NCBI RefSeq assembly: GCF_014648895.1
Contig: NZ_BMRZ01000003.1
Location: 620,001-684,000 of the forward strand
DNA: 64,000 bases
DNA from: Streptomyces tanashiensis
GTDB taxonomy: Bacteria; Actinomycetota; Actinomycetes; Streptomycetales; Streptomycetaceae
Reading direction: 5' to 3'
Shown piece by piece: positions 49,440 through 58,545 of this stretch. Every line of letters starts with the position of its first letter. Positions within the stretch are counted from its first letter, which is position 1. A model generated the notes under the pieces. The model did no database searches, was not told the DNA's origin, and saw only the letters and a program-made list of their open reading frames with translations. Both the position numbers and the translations under genes were made by a program.

Positions 49440-52145
49440 TTACAGGCCGTAGCGCTCGCGCGCCTCCTTCACGGCCGTCGCCTGGACCTCGCCGCGGCGG
49501 GCCAGCTGGGCCAGGGCCGCGACGACGATCGACTGGGCGTCGACGCCGAAGTGGCGGCGGGCCGCGTCGCGGGTGTCCGAGAGGCCGAAGCCGTCGGCGC
49601 CCAGCGAGGTGTAGTCCTGCTCGACCCACTGCGCGATCTGGTCCGGGACCTGGCGCATGTAGTCGGAGACCGCGAGGACCGGGGAGTCGATGCCCTCCAG
49701 GGCCTTGCGGAGGTACGGCACCTGCTCCTCGCCGCGCAGGAGGGCCGCGTCGGCCTCCAGGGCGTCGCGGCGCAGCTCCGTCCAGGAGGTCGCGGACCAC
49801 ACGTCGGCGGCCACGCCCCACTCGGCGGCGAGCAGCTTCTGCGCCTCCAGGGCCCAGTGGATGGCCGTGCCGGAGGAGAGCAGCTGGATCCGCGAGGCGT
49901 TCGCGGGCAGGTTGAGGCCCGCGGACTCCGCCGTGTTGAAGCGGTAGAGGCCCTTGACGATGCCCTCGTCGATCCCGGACGGCTTGGCCGGCTGCGGCAT
50001 CGGCTCGTTGTAGACCGTCAGGTAGTAGAAGACGTTCTGGTCCTCGCCCTCGGCGGCCTCGCCGTACATCCGGCGCAGACCCTCCTTGACGATGACCGCG
50101 ACCTCGTAGGCGAACGCCGGGTCGTACGTCAGGGCCGCCGGGTTGGTGGCCGCGATCACCGGCGAGTGGCCGTCGGCGTGCTGGAGGCCCTCACCGGTCA
50201 GGGTCGTACGGCCGGCCGTCGCGCCGACGAGGAAGCCGCGGCCGAGCTGGTCGCCGAGCTGCCACATCTGGTCGGCGGTCCGCTGCCAGCCGAACATCGA
50301 GTAGAAGATGTAGAAGGGGATCATCGCCTCGCCGTGCGTGGAGTACGCGGTGGAAGCGGCGATGAAGTCGGCCATCGAACCGGCCTCGGTGATGCCCTCG
50401 TTCAGGATCTGGCCGTTGACGGCCTCCTTGTAGTACATCAGCTGGTCGCGGTCGACCGGCTCGTACGTCTGGCCCTTCGGCGAGTAGATGCCGAGCGACG
50501 GGAACAGCGACTCCATACCGAAGGTACGGGCCTCGTCCGGGACGATCGGGACCCAGCGCTTGCCGGTCTCCTTGTCGCGGATCAGGTCCTTGATCAGTCG
50601 CACGAACGCCATCGTCGTCGCCATCGACTGAGAGCCGGAGCCCTTGTCGAACGCGGTGAAGGCCTTGTCGGCCGGGGCCGGCAGCGGGGCGAGCGGGTGC
50701 GTGCGGCGGGCCGGGGCCGGGCCGCCGAGCGCCGCGCGGCGCTCCTGGAGGTAGCGGACCTCGGGGGAGTCGGCGCCGGGGTGGCCGTAGGGCACCTGGC
50801 CGTCGACGAACTGCGCGTCCGAGATGGGCAGCTCAAGAAGGTCACGCATGTTCTTGAACTCGTCCGTCGTCAGCTTCTTCATCTGGTGGTTCGCGTTCTT
50901 CGACGCGAAGCCCTCACCCAGGGTGAAGCCCTTGACGGTCTGCGCCAGGATGACCGTCGGCGCGCCCTTGAACTCCAGGGCGGCCTTGTACGCGGCGTAC
51001 ACCTTGCGCGGCTCGTGGCCACCGCGGGAGAGGTGGAAGCACTCGAGGATCTTGTCGTCGCTGAGCAGCTGCGCCATCGCGACGAGCGCCGGGTCCTTGC
51101 CGAAGAAGTCCTGGCGGATGTAGGCGGCGTCGCGGGTCTGGTACGTCTGGACCTGCGCGTCCGGCACCTCGCGGAGGCGGCGGACGAGGGCGCCGGTCGT
51201 GTCGAGCGCGAACAGCTCGTCCCAGGCGTTGCCCCACAGCGACTTCACGACGTTCCAGCCGGCGCCGCGGAACTGGGCCTCCAGCTCCTGCACGATCTTG
51301 AAGTTGGCGCGGACCGGGCCGTCGAGGCGCTGCAGGTTGCAGTTGATGACGAAGGTCAGGTTGTCCAGACCCTCACGGGCCGCCAGGGCGAGGGCCGCGG
51401 TCGACTCGGGCTCGTCCATCTCGCCGTCACCGAGGAACGCCCACACGTGCGAGGCGGAGACGTCCTTGATGGAGCGGTTGGTCAGATAGCGGTTGAAGCG
51501 CGCCTGGTAGATCGCGGAGAGCGGGCCCAGACCCATGGAGACGGTGGGGAACTCCCACAGCCAGGGGAGGCGGCGCGGGTGCGGGTAGGAGGGCAGGCCG
51601 TTGCCGCCGGACTCCTGCCGGAAGTTGTCGAGGTGGCCCTCGTCGAGGCGGCCGTCCAGGAAGGCGCGGGCGTAGATGCCGGGGGCGGCGTGACCCTGGA
51701 TGTAGAGCTGGTCGCCGGAACCGTCGGCTTCCTTGCCCTGGAAGAAGTGGTTGAAGCCCGTCTCGTAGAGCCAGGCCGCGGAGGCGAAGGTGGCGATGTG
51801 GCCGCCGACGCCGTGCTTGGAGCCGCGGGTGACCATCGCGGCCGCGTTCCAGCGGTTCCACGCGGTGATCTTCCGCTCCATCTCCTCGTCGCCGCCGAAC
51901 TCGGTGACCGAGGGCTCGGCGGAGGTGGGGATGGTGTTGACGTAGTCCGTCTCCAGGAGCTTGGGCAGGGCCAGGCCCGCGCCCTCGGCGTGCTGGAGCG
52001 TGCGGCGCATCAGGTAGGCGGCCCGGTGGGGGCCGGCGGCCTTGGTGACGGCGTCCAGGGAGGCCGCCCACTCGGCGGTCTCCTCGGTGTCACGGTCCGG
52101 GAGCTGGTCGAGCTCGCTCGGAATCTTGCCTACGGGATCGGTCAT
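49440..52145 (-). CDS. aceE: Pyruvate dehydrogenase E1 component, homodimeric
   Basis: Thiamine-diphosphate enzyme of 901 residues that decarboxylates pyruvate and loads the acetyl group on E2 lipoate. The ThDP motif is GDGEMDEPES...FVINCN (about 235-265), and GHAAPGIYARAF and ESLFPSLGIY are family landmarks. GGAAGG eight bases before ATG fits the start. The single-chain form is typical of actinobacteria, where E1p works with the E2 and E3 encoded just upstream. A palindrome in the upstream region and the adjacent GntR gene suggest regulation. Confidence 0.96.
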   Translation of the reverse strand: MTDPVGKIPSELDQLPDRDTEETAEWAASLDAVTKAAGPHRAAYLMRRTLQHAEGAGLALPKLLETDYVNTIPTSAEPSVTEFGGDEEMERKITAWNRWNAAAMVTRGSKHGVGGHIATFASAAWLYETGFNHFFQGKEADGSGDQLYIQGHAAPGIYARAFLDGRLDEGHLDNFRQESGGNGLPSYPHPRRLPWLWEFPTVSMGLGPLSAIYQARFNRYLTNRSIKDVSASHVWAFLGDGEMDEPESTAALALAAREGLDNLTFVINCNLQRLDGPVRANFKIVQELEAQFRGAGWNVVKSLWGNAWDELFALDTTGALVRRLREVPDAQVQTYQTRDAAYIRQDFFGKDPALVAMAQLLSDDKILECFHLSRGGHEPRKVYAAYKAALEFKGAPTVILAQTVKGFTLGEGFASKNANHQMKKLTTDEFKNMRDLLELPISDAQFVDGQVPYGHPGADSPEVRYLQERRAALGGPAPARRTHPLAPLPAPADKAFTAFDKGSGSQSMATTMAFVRLIKDLIRDKETGKRWVPIVPDEARTFGMESLFPSLGIYSPKGQTYEPVDRDQLMYYKEAVNGQILNEGITEAGSMADFIAASTAYSTHGEAMIPFYIFYSMFGWQRTADQMWQLGDQLGRGFLVGATAGRTTLTGEGLQHADGHSPVIAATNPAALTYDPAFAYEVAVIVKEGLRRMYGEAAEGEDQNVFYYLTVYNEPMPQPAKPSGIDEGIVKGLYRFNTAESAGLNLPANASRIQLLSSGTAIHWALEAQKLLAAEWGVAADVWSATSWTELRRDALEADAALLRGEEQVPYLRKALEGIDSPVLAVSDYMRQVPDQIAQWVEQDYTSLGADGFGLSDTRDAARRHFGVDAQSIVVAALAQLARRGEVQATAVKEARERYGL

Positions 52146-52246
52146 GATCGCCGCCTTCCGGACAGGTGGGGGTGGAGAAGGGGTGCCTTGTCTGGCAGGA
52201 CAGGGCGAAGGGCCGGGTAGCGGCCCGCCGAAGACTGTAAACCGGC

Positions 52247-52261
52247 GATCGATGATCGATC
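52247..52261. promoter_or_regulatory. Candidate GntR-type operator upstream of aceE
   Basis: A 15-base dyad GATCGAT-G-ATCGATC lies about 100 bases before the aceE ATG. Odd-length dyads of this kind are typical of FadR/GntR regulators, and such a gene is the next one upstream. The link is inferred from position. The rest of the 300-nt gap 52146-52447 shows the GntR-gene terminator and no other gene. Confidence 0.5.
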
Positions 52262-52395
52262 AAAGGGTTGAAGGGGAAAACCTCTTCAGATCGAGAAAGT
52301 CGGCACAGGGTGCCAAGGGAAAGGGCACCCGGTGCCTCGTTTTCTGGCCTGTTTTCGCAGGTCGGACCCGCTGTCTGAGGGTCCGTGCGCACGAA

Positions 52396-52428
52396 TGAGC
52401 GGGCCCGTCGACACGACGGACCCGCTCA
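52396..52428 (-). terminator. Terminator after the GntR gene
   Basis: A 15-bp stem (TGAGCGGGCCCGTCG against CGACGGACCCGCTCA, one mismatch) with a 3-base loop lies 20 nt after the regulator's stop and isolates aceE from it. Confidence 0.75.
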
Positions 52429-52447
52429 CCGTGCGTACGGCTCTGGC

Positions 52448-53071
52448 TCAGGCTCGCGGCGCGCAGCCCAGAACGTGCGCCTTCACGAGGGCACCGATGT
52501 TCGGGTCGCCCCGCCGGAAGGCCTCCACCAGCTCCTGGTGCTCCTCCGCGTACGACTTCTGGACCGTGCCCAGCCAGCGGATCGACAGGGCCGTGAAGAC
52601 CTCGATCCCCAGCGTCTCCCAGGTGTGCAGCAGGACGCCGTTCCCGGCCGCCTTCACCAGCTCCCGGTGGAAGGCCACCGTGTGCCGCACCTGCGCCGTC
52701 CCGTCCGAGGTCGCGTCCGCCTCGTACAGGGCCGCCACGTGCGGCTCCAGGGCCGAGCAGTCCGCCGCGAGCCGCCCGGCCGCCAGCTCGGCCGCGATCT
52801 GCTCCAGACCGGCGCGTACGGGGTAGCTCTCCTCCAGGTCGGCCGCCGTGAGATTGCGGACCCGGACGCCCTTGTTGGGCGCCGACTCGATCAGCCGCAG
52901 CGACTCCAGCTCGCGCAGCGCCTCACGGACGGGGGTCTGGGAGACCTCCAGCTCGGTCGCGATCCGGCGCTCCACGATGCGCTCGCCCGGCTTCCAGCGG
53001 CCGCTGACGATCCCCTCCACGATGTGCTCGCGGATCTGCTCGCGCAGCGAGTGGACGACGGGGACGGTCAT
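52448..53071 (-). CDS. GntR-family regulator with FCD domain
   Basis: Protein of 207 residues. The N-terminal winged helix (RRIATELEVSQTPVREALREL, split about 35-56) is followed by an all-helical FCD domain with candidate metal/ligand histidines (HTVAFHRELV and a late AEEHQEL). FadR-type proteins sense organic acids. AGGAG sets ATG 53071; the longer frame to 53134 is unsupported. Located between sucB and aceE on the same strand, it is a candidate pyruvate-responsive controller of aceE. Confidence 0.9.
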   Translation of the reverse strand: MTVPVVHSLREQIREHIVEGIVSGRWKPGERIVERRIATELEVSQTPVREALRELESLRLIESAPNKGVRVRNLTAADLEESYPVRAGLEQIAAELAAGRLAADCSALEPHVAALYEADATSDGTAQVRHTVAFHRELVKAAGNGVLLHTWETLGIEVFTALSIRWLGTVQKSYAEEHQELVEAFRRGDPNIGALVKAHVLGCAPRA

Positions 53072-53111
53072 GAAGCGGCTCCTCGGGGAGTGTTGACCCT
53101 TAGACAATACG

Positions 53112-53153
53112 GCGGCGCCCCCGTCCGGAAACACTTCCGGACGGGGGCGCCGC
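53112..53153 (-). terminator. sucB terminator
   Basis: A perfect 19-bp stem (GCGGCGCCCCCGTCCGGAA with complement) with loop ACAC lies 38 nt after the sucB stop and before the GntR gene. Confidence 0.88.
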
Positions 53154-53191
53154 TGGTGAGGCTCGTTACGTTGCCTTTCGGCGACCGTGCC

Positions 53192-54976
53192 TTACAGACC
53201 GAGGTCGACCTCGAACTCGCCGGCCTCCAGGATCGCCTTGACGGCGGTCAGGTAGCGGGCGGCGTCGGCGCCGTCCACCAGGCGGTGGTCGTAGGACAGC
53301 GTCAGGTAGGTCATGTCACGGACGCCGATGACGGTGCCCTCGGCGGTCTCGATGACGGCCGGACGCTTGACCGTGGCACCGATGCCCAGGATGGCGACCT
53401 GGTTCGGCGGCACGATGATCGTGTCGAACAGCGCACCGCGCGAACCGGTGTTGCTGATGGTGAAGGTCGCACCGGACAGCTCGTCCGGCGTGATCTTGCT
53501 GGCGCGGACCTTGCCGGCCAGCTCGGCCGTGGCCTTGGAGATGCCGGCGATGTTCAGGTCGCCCGCACCCTTGATGACCGGGGTCATCAGACCCTTCTCG
53601 GAGTCCACGGCGATGCCGATGTTCTCCGAGTCGAAGTACGTGATGGTGCCCTCGTCCTCGTTGATCCGGGCGTTGATGACCGGGTGGGCCTTCAGCGCCT
53701 GGGCCGCCGCCTTCACGAAGAACGGCATCGGGGAGAGCTTGACGCCCTCACGGGCGGCGAAGGCGTCCTTGGCGCGGGCGCGCAGCTTCATCAGCTTGGT
53801 GATGTCGACCTCGACGACCGAGGACAGCTGGGCCTGGCCGTGCAGGGCCTTCATCATGTTGTCGCCGATGACCTTGCGCATGCGGGTCATCTTGACCGTC
53901 TGGCCACGCAGCGGGGAGACCTCCAGGGCGGGGGCCTTCGGCGCGGCGGCCGCCGGGGCGGCGACGGGAGCGGCAGCGGCGGCCTTCTTGGCCTCGGCGG
54001 CCGCGAGGACGTCCTGCTTGCGGATGCGGCCGCCGACGCCGGAGCCCTTGACGGCCGCCAGGTCGACACCGTTCTCGGTGGCGAGCTTGCGGACCAGCGG
54101 GGTCACGTACGCGCCGTCCTCCGAGGCCGCGGCCGGGGCGGCCGCGGGGGTCGCCGGGACCGGGGTGACCACGGCCGGGGCGATGGACGGGGCGGCGGCG
54201 ACCGGAGCCGGAGCGGCGACGGGAGCGGCCGGGGCGGCCGGCGCGGGGGCCGGGGCCGGGGCGGCCGGGGCCACCGGGGCCGGGGCGGCGGCGACGGGGG
54301 CCGGGGCGGCGGCGACGGGGGCCGGGGCGGCCGGAGCCGGAGCGGCGGCCGGGGCGGCACCCGCGACGCCGATGACGGCCAGCTTGGCGCCGACCTCGGC
54401 GGTCTCGTCCTCGGCGACGACGATCTCCAGGAGAACGCCGGAGGCGGGGGCGGGGATCTCGGTGTCGACCTTGTCCGTGGAGACCTCGAGCAGCGGCTCG
54501 TCGGCCTCGACGGTCTCGCCGACCGACTTCAGCCAGCGGGTGACGGTGCCCTCGGTGACGGACTCGCCGAGCGCCGGCAGGACGACGTCGGTGCCCTGAG
54601 CGGCACCGGCGGGGGCGGCGGCCGGAGCCTCGGCCACGGGGGCCGGGGCGGCGGGGGCCTCGGCGACCGGAGCCGGAGCGGCGACCGGAGCCGGAGCGGC
54701 CTCGGCGGCCGGGGCCGGGGCGGCCGCGGGGGCGCCGGTGCCGTCGTCGATGATGGCCAGCTCGGCGCCGACCTCGACCGTCTCGTCCTCGGCGACCTTG
54801 ATGGAGGCCAGGATGCCCGAGGCGGGGGCGGGGATCTCGGTGTCGACCTTGTCGGTCGAGACCTCGAGCAGCGGCTCGTCGGCCTCGACACGCTCACCCT
54901 CGGCCTTGAGCCAGCGGGTGACGGTGCCCTCGGTGACGCTCTCGCCGAGCGCCGGCAGGGTTACGGAAACCGACAT
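53192..54976 (-). CDS. sucB: Dihydrolipoamide acyltransferase E2 component
   Basis: Core E2 protein of 594 residues. Two lipoyl domains (about 1-77 and 130-205) each carry the lipoylated lysine in [14 protein letters not shown]. Long Ala/Pro linkers join them to an E3/E1-binding domain ([15 protein letters not shown], near 290) and the catalytic domain, whose active site is [10 protein letters not shown]. In actinobacteria this E2 can serve both pyruvate and 2-oxoglutarate dehydrogenase complexes. It follows lpd by 62 nt in the same operon. An AGGAG 12 bases before ATG is the likely ribosome site. Confidence 0.95.
   Translation of the reverse strand: MSVSVTLPALGESVTEGTVTRWLKAEGERVEADEPLLEVSTDKVDTEIPAPASGILASIKVAEDETVEVGAELAIIDDGTGAPAAAPAPAAEAAPAPVAAPAPVAEAPAAPAPVAEAPAAAPAGAAQGTDVVLPALGESVTEGTVTRWLKSVGETVEADEPLLEVSTDKVDTEIPAPASGVLLEIVVAEDETAEVGAKLAVIGVAGAAPAAAPAPAAPAPVAAAPAPVAAAPAPVAPAAPAPAPAPAAPAAPVAAPAPVAAAPSIAPAVVTPVPATPAAAPAAASEDGAYVTPLVRKLATENGVDLAAVKGSGVGGRIRKQDVLAAAEAKKAAAAAPVAAPAAAAPKAPALEVSPLRGQTVKMTRMRKVIGDNMMKALHGQAQLSSVVEVDITKLMKLRARAKDAFAAREGVKLSPMPFFVKAAAQALKAHPVINARINEDEGTITYFDSENIGIAVDSEKGLMTPVIKGAGDLNIAGISKATAELAGKVRASKITPDELSGATFTISNTGSRGALFDTIIVPPNQVAILGIGATVKRPAVIETAEGTVIGVRDMTYLTLSYDHRLVDGADAARYLTAVKAILEAGEFEVDLGL
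54441..54889. repeat. Near-identical lipoyl-domain DNA repeat inside sucB
   Basis: The 71-base segments 54441-54511 and 54819-54889, which code for the lipoyl lysine region, differ at only about two bases. The rest of the two lipoyl domains is less alike, which suggests gene conversion or strong selection on this stretch. Confidence 0.75.
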
Positions 54977-55038
54977 GGTTTCAGTTGCTCCTAACGAATT
55001 GCGGAAAGTGGTCGTCGCGCCCTGTGATGACGTGAGCG

Positions 55039-56427
55039 TCAGTCGTGGGAGTGCAGAGGCTTGCCGGCCAGGGCCAGGTGGGCCTCGCCGAGCGCCTCGT
55101 TCTGCGTCGGGTGGGCGTGGATGAGCTGCGCGACCTCGGCCGGCAGCGCCTCCCAGTTGTAGATCAGCTGTGCTTCGCCGACCTGCTCGCCCATGCGGTC
55201 ACCGACCATGTGGACGCCGACCACGGCACCGTCCTTGACCTGGACGAGCTTGATCTCGCCCGCGGTCTTGAGGATCTTGCTCTTGCCGTTGCCCGCGAGG
55301 TTGTACTTCAGGGCGACGACCTTGTCCGCGCCGTAGATCTCCTTGGCCTTGGCCTCGGTGATGCCGACGGAGGCGACCTCGGGGTGGCAGTACGTCACCC
55401 GGGGCACACCGTCGTAGTCGATCGGGACGGTCTTCAGACCGGCCAGGCGCTCCGCGACGAGGATGCCCTCGGCGAAGCCGACGTGCGCGAGCTGGAGCGT
55501 CGGGACGAGGTCGCCCACGGCCGAGATCGTCGGCACGTTGGTGCGCATGTACTCGTCGACGAGGACGTAGCCGCGGTCCATGGCGACGCCCTGCTCCTCG
55601 TAACCGAGACCGGCGGAGACCGGGCCGCGGCCGATGGCGACCAGGAGGACCTCGGCCTCGAAGGTCTTGCCGTCGGCGAGCGTGACCTTGACGCCGCTGT
55701 CGGTGTACTCGGCGGACTGGAAGAAGGTGCCGAGGTTGAACTTGATGCCGCGCTTGCGGAACGCGCGCTCAAGAAGCTTCGAGCTGTTCTCGTCCTCGAC
55801 CGGGACCAGGTGCTTCAGGCCCTCGATGACCGTGACGTCGGTGCCGAAGGACTTCCACGCCGAGGCGAACTCGACGCCGATGACGCCGCCGCCCAGGATG
55901 ATCGCGGACTCGGGGACCCGGTCCAGCGTCAGAGCGTGGTCCGAGGAGATGATGCGGTTGCCGTCGATCTCCAGGCCGGGCAGGGACTTCGGCACGGAAC
56001 CGGTGGCCAGGAGGATGTGACGACCCTCGACGCGACGGCCGTCCACGTCGACGGAGGTCGGGGAGGACAGGTGGCCGGTGCCCTCGATGTACGTCACCTT
56101 GCGGGAGGCGACCAGACCCTGCAGGCCCTTGTACAGGCCCGAGATCACGTCGTCCTTGTACTTGTGCACGGCCTTGATGTCGATGCCCTCGAAGGAGGCC
56201 TTGACACCGAACTGCTCCGCCTCGCGCGCCTGGTCGGCGACCTCGCCGGCGTGGAGCAGGGCCTTCGTCGGGATGCAGCCGTTGTGCAGGCAGGTGCCGC
56301 CGAGCTTGTTCTTCTCGATCAGTGCGACGTCCAGGCCCAGCTGCGCTCCGCGCAGCGCCGCGGCGTAACCGCCGCTACCGCCGCCGAGGATCACTAGGTC
56401 GAAAACGGTGCTGGCGTCGTTCGCCAC
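55039..56427 (-). CDS. lpdA: Dihydrolipoyl dehydrogenase E3
   Basis: FAD enzyme of 462 residues that reoxidises dihydrolipoamide with NAD+. Landmarks are the FAD motif [15 protein letters not shown], redox disulfide [16 protein letters not shown] motif [13 protein letters not shown] and the C-terminal [13 protein letters not shown] with the catalytic His-Glu. GTG 56427 has GGAGG seven bases upstream. First gene of the lpd-sucB operon, so E3 and E2 are made together. Confidence 0.96.
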   Translation of the reverse strand: MANDASTVFDLVILGGGSGGYAAALRGAQLGLDVALIEKNKLGGTCLHNGCIPTKALLHAGEVADQAREAEQFGVKASFEGIDIKAVHKYKDDVISGLYKGLQGLVASRKVTYIEGTGHLSSPTSVDVDGRRVEGRHILLATGSVPKSLPGLEIDGNRIISSDHALTLDRVPESAIILGGGVIGVEFASAWKSFGTDVTVIEGLKHLVPVEDENSSKLLERAFRKRGIKFNLGTFFQSAEYTDSGVKVTLADGKTFEAEVLLVAIGRGPVSAGLGYEEQGVAMDRGYVLVDEYMRTNVPTISAVGDLVPTLQLAHVGFAEGILVAERLAGLKTVPIDYDGVPRVTYCHPEVASVGITEAKAKEIYGADKVVALKYNLAGNGKSKILKTAGEIKLVQVKDGAVVGVHMVGDRMGEQVGEAQLIYNWEALPAEVAQLIHAHPTQNEALGEAHLALAGKPLHSHD

Positions 56428-56673
56428 GTCACGTCCTCCATGCATGTGCGCTCGTCGCCGGTCGTCGACGACCTGGCGGCGGCTGGTGTCCGGCCGCTTT
56501 ATTTCGGCCCTGTGGTGGGGGCCCTGTCCTGCCGAGAACCCATCTTCGCACTTGTTGACGGGCGACGGGACGCGGGGCCGTGGTCTGAGACGGCCGATCG
56601 TCCGTACGGCGGGGTCACGAGCGCGTACGAACCTACGGATTTCGTCGCGAGCGAACAGCCGCGGGCCGACGGG

Positions 56674-56709
56674 GGAAGGCCCCGGGAGCCGAGGCTCCCG
56701 GGGCCTTCC
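56674..56709 (-). terminator. pepA terminator
   Basis: A perfect 17-bp stem (GGAAGGCCCCGGGAGCC with complement) with a very short loop lies 17 nt beyond the pepA stop. The remainder of 56428-56725 is the lpd promoter region, with no gene seen. Confidence 0.85.
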
Positions 56710-56725
56710 GTCACAGCAGAGGTGC

Positions 56726-58231
56726 TCAGAGCTCGCCGGCCGCCGTGCGCTCGGCCAGCTTCACCAGGGTGCGGACCGAGGAGCCGGTGCCGCCCTTCGG
56801 GGTGTAGCCGTACGGGGCGCCCTCGTGGAAGGCCGGGCCCGCGATGTCCAGGTGGGCCCAGGTGATGCCCTCGCCCACGAACTCCTGCAGGAAGAGACCG
56901 GCGACCAGGCCGCCGCCCATCCGCTCGCCCATGTTGGCGATGTCGGCGGTGGGGGAGTCCATGCCCTTGCGCAGGTCCGCCGGGAGCGGCATCGGCCAGG
57001 ACTGCTCGCCGACCTCGTCCGCGATCTCGTGGATCGCGGTCCGGTAGTCGTCGTCGTTGGCCATGATGCCGAAGGTGCGGTTGCCCAGCGCCAGGACCAT
57101 GGCGCCGGTCAGGGTCGCCACGTCGACGATCGCGTCCGGGTGCTCCTCGGAGGCCTTGGTCAGCGCGTCGGCGAGGACGAGCCGGCCCTCGGCGTCGGTG
57201 TTCAGCACCTCGACGGTCTTGCCGCTGTACATGCGCAGGACGTCACCCGGGCGGGTGGCGGAGCCGGACGGCATGTTCTCCGCGAGGGCGAGCCAGCCGG
57301 TGACGTTGACCTCGAGGCCGAGGCGGGCCGCGGCGACGACGGAGGAGAACACGGCGGCGGCGCCGCTCATGTCGCACTTCATCGTCTCGTTGTGACCGGC
57401 CGGCTTCAGGGAGATGCCGCCCGAGTCGTAGGTGATGCCCTTGCCGACCAGGGCGAGGGTCTTCTCCGCCTTCGGGTGGGTGTAGGCGATCCGGACCAGG
57501 CGCGGCGGGTTCACGGAGCCGACGCCGACACCGAGGATGCCGCCGAAGCCGCCCTTGGTGAGCGCCTTCTCGTCGAGGACCTGGACCTTGAGGCCGTGCT
57601 CCTTGCCGGCGGCCTGGGCGGCGGCGGCGAACGCGGCCGGGGTCAGGTCGTTCGGCGGCTGGTTGATCAGGTCGCGGGCGCGGTTGATCTCCTCGGCGAC
57701 GGCCTGGGCGCGCTCGGCGGCGGCCTTGTAGGCCTTGTCGCGCGGCTTGGCACCGAGCAGGGCCACCTCGGCGAGGGGCTTCTTCGCGTCGGCGTTCTCC
57801 TGGTACGCGGTGTAGGCGTACGCGCCGAGCAGGGCGCCCTCGGCGACGGCGGCGGCGTCCTCGGCGGCGAGGATCGGCAGCGCGAACGCGGCCTTCTTCG
57901 TGCCGGTCAGGGTGCGGGCGGCGGTGCCGGCGGCGCGGCGCAGGGTCTCGGCGTCGAAGGACTCGCCGTCCTCGGGGGCGGCGCCCAGGCCGACGGCCAG
58001 GACGACGGGGGCCTTGAGACCGGCGGGGGAGGGCAGCTTCGTCGCCTCACCTTCGGCACCCGAGGCGCCCAGGGTCTCCAGGACGGCGGCGAGCCGGCCG
58101 TCGAAGGCCTTGTCGACGGCCTCGGCGCCCGGGGCGACGACCAGCGCCTTCCCGGACTTCGCGAGCCCGACGACGAGGGCGTCGGCGCGCAGCGTCGCCG
58201 CGCCGGCAGTGCTGAGAGTGAGAGCAGTCAC
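56726..58231 (-). CDS. pepA: Leucyl aminopeptidase (M17)
   Basis: Cytosolic two-zinc aminopeptidase of 501 residues that removes N-terminal residues, especially leucine, from peptides. The family signature NTDAEGRLVLADAL and the metal/catalytic region VGKGITYDSGGISLKP are both present. GTG 58231 is the best start, without a strong ribosome site. It is upstream of lpd on the same strand but separated by a terminator. Confidence 0.95.
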   Translation of the reverse strand: MTALTLSTAGAATLRADALVVGLAKSGKALVVAPGAEAVDKAFDGRLAAVLETLGASGAEGEATKLPSPAGLKAPVVLAVGLGAAPEDGESFDAETLRRAAGTAARTLTGTKKAAFALPILAAEDAAAVAEGALLGAYAYTAYQENADAKKPLAEVALLGAKPRDKAYKAAAERAQAVAEEINRARDLINQPPNDLTPAAFAAAAQAAGKEHGLKVQVLDEKALTKGGFGGILGVGVGSVNPPRLVRIAYTHPKAEKTLALVGKGITYDSGGISLKPAGHNETMKCDMSGAAAVFSSVVAAARLGLEVNVTGWLALAENMPSGSATRPGDVLRMYSGKTVEVLNTDAEGRLVLADALTKASEEHPDAIVDVATLTGAMVLALGNRTFGIMANDDDYRTAIHEIADEVGEQSWPMPLPADLRKGMDSPTADIANMGERMGGGLVAGLFLQEFVGEGITWAHLDIAGPAFHEGAPYGYTPKGGTGSSVRTLVKLAERTAAGEL

Positions 58232-58545
58232 GGTGGTGAAATCTCGCTTCCATTGAGTTCTGTGGCGGTCGAGGGATGGGCCGACCGTGCCCGCCGCATC
58301 GTATTTCGGCCCGGAGAGCGCCGAGAACGAGCCTACGCTCGCTCGCCCGGTTCGCTCACGGCGGCGGTGATTCACTCATCCGTGGTGTCTCTTTCATGTT
58401 TACCGTTCAGGCTCGGACGGCTCCTCCACACTCGCCTCAGTCGCGCAAGGACGACGCTCTCGTCTTTGCATCATCTGCATCATCTCCACAGATCCCCCGC
58501 CCCACGCCGGGCACGGAGGGATCTGCCGAGGGGGGACACCACCTG
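58232..58545. other. Intergenic region between pepA and the exopolysaccharide operon
   Basis: A 314-nt gap between divergent genes. It holds no convincing gene. Visible structure is a direct repeat TGCATCATC-TGCATCATC at 58465-58482, the only AT-richer stretch. Promoters for both genes must lie here. Confidence 0.5.

Noticed and set aside
48981..52220. A 1079-codon plus-strand frame opposite aceE
   Set aside because: Shadow of aceE. Its composition is biased and it has no start signal or domain.
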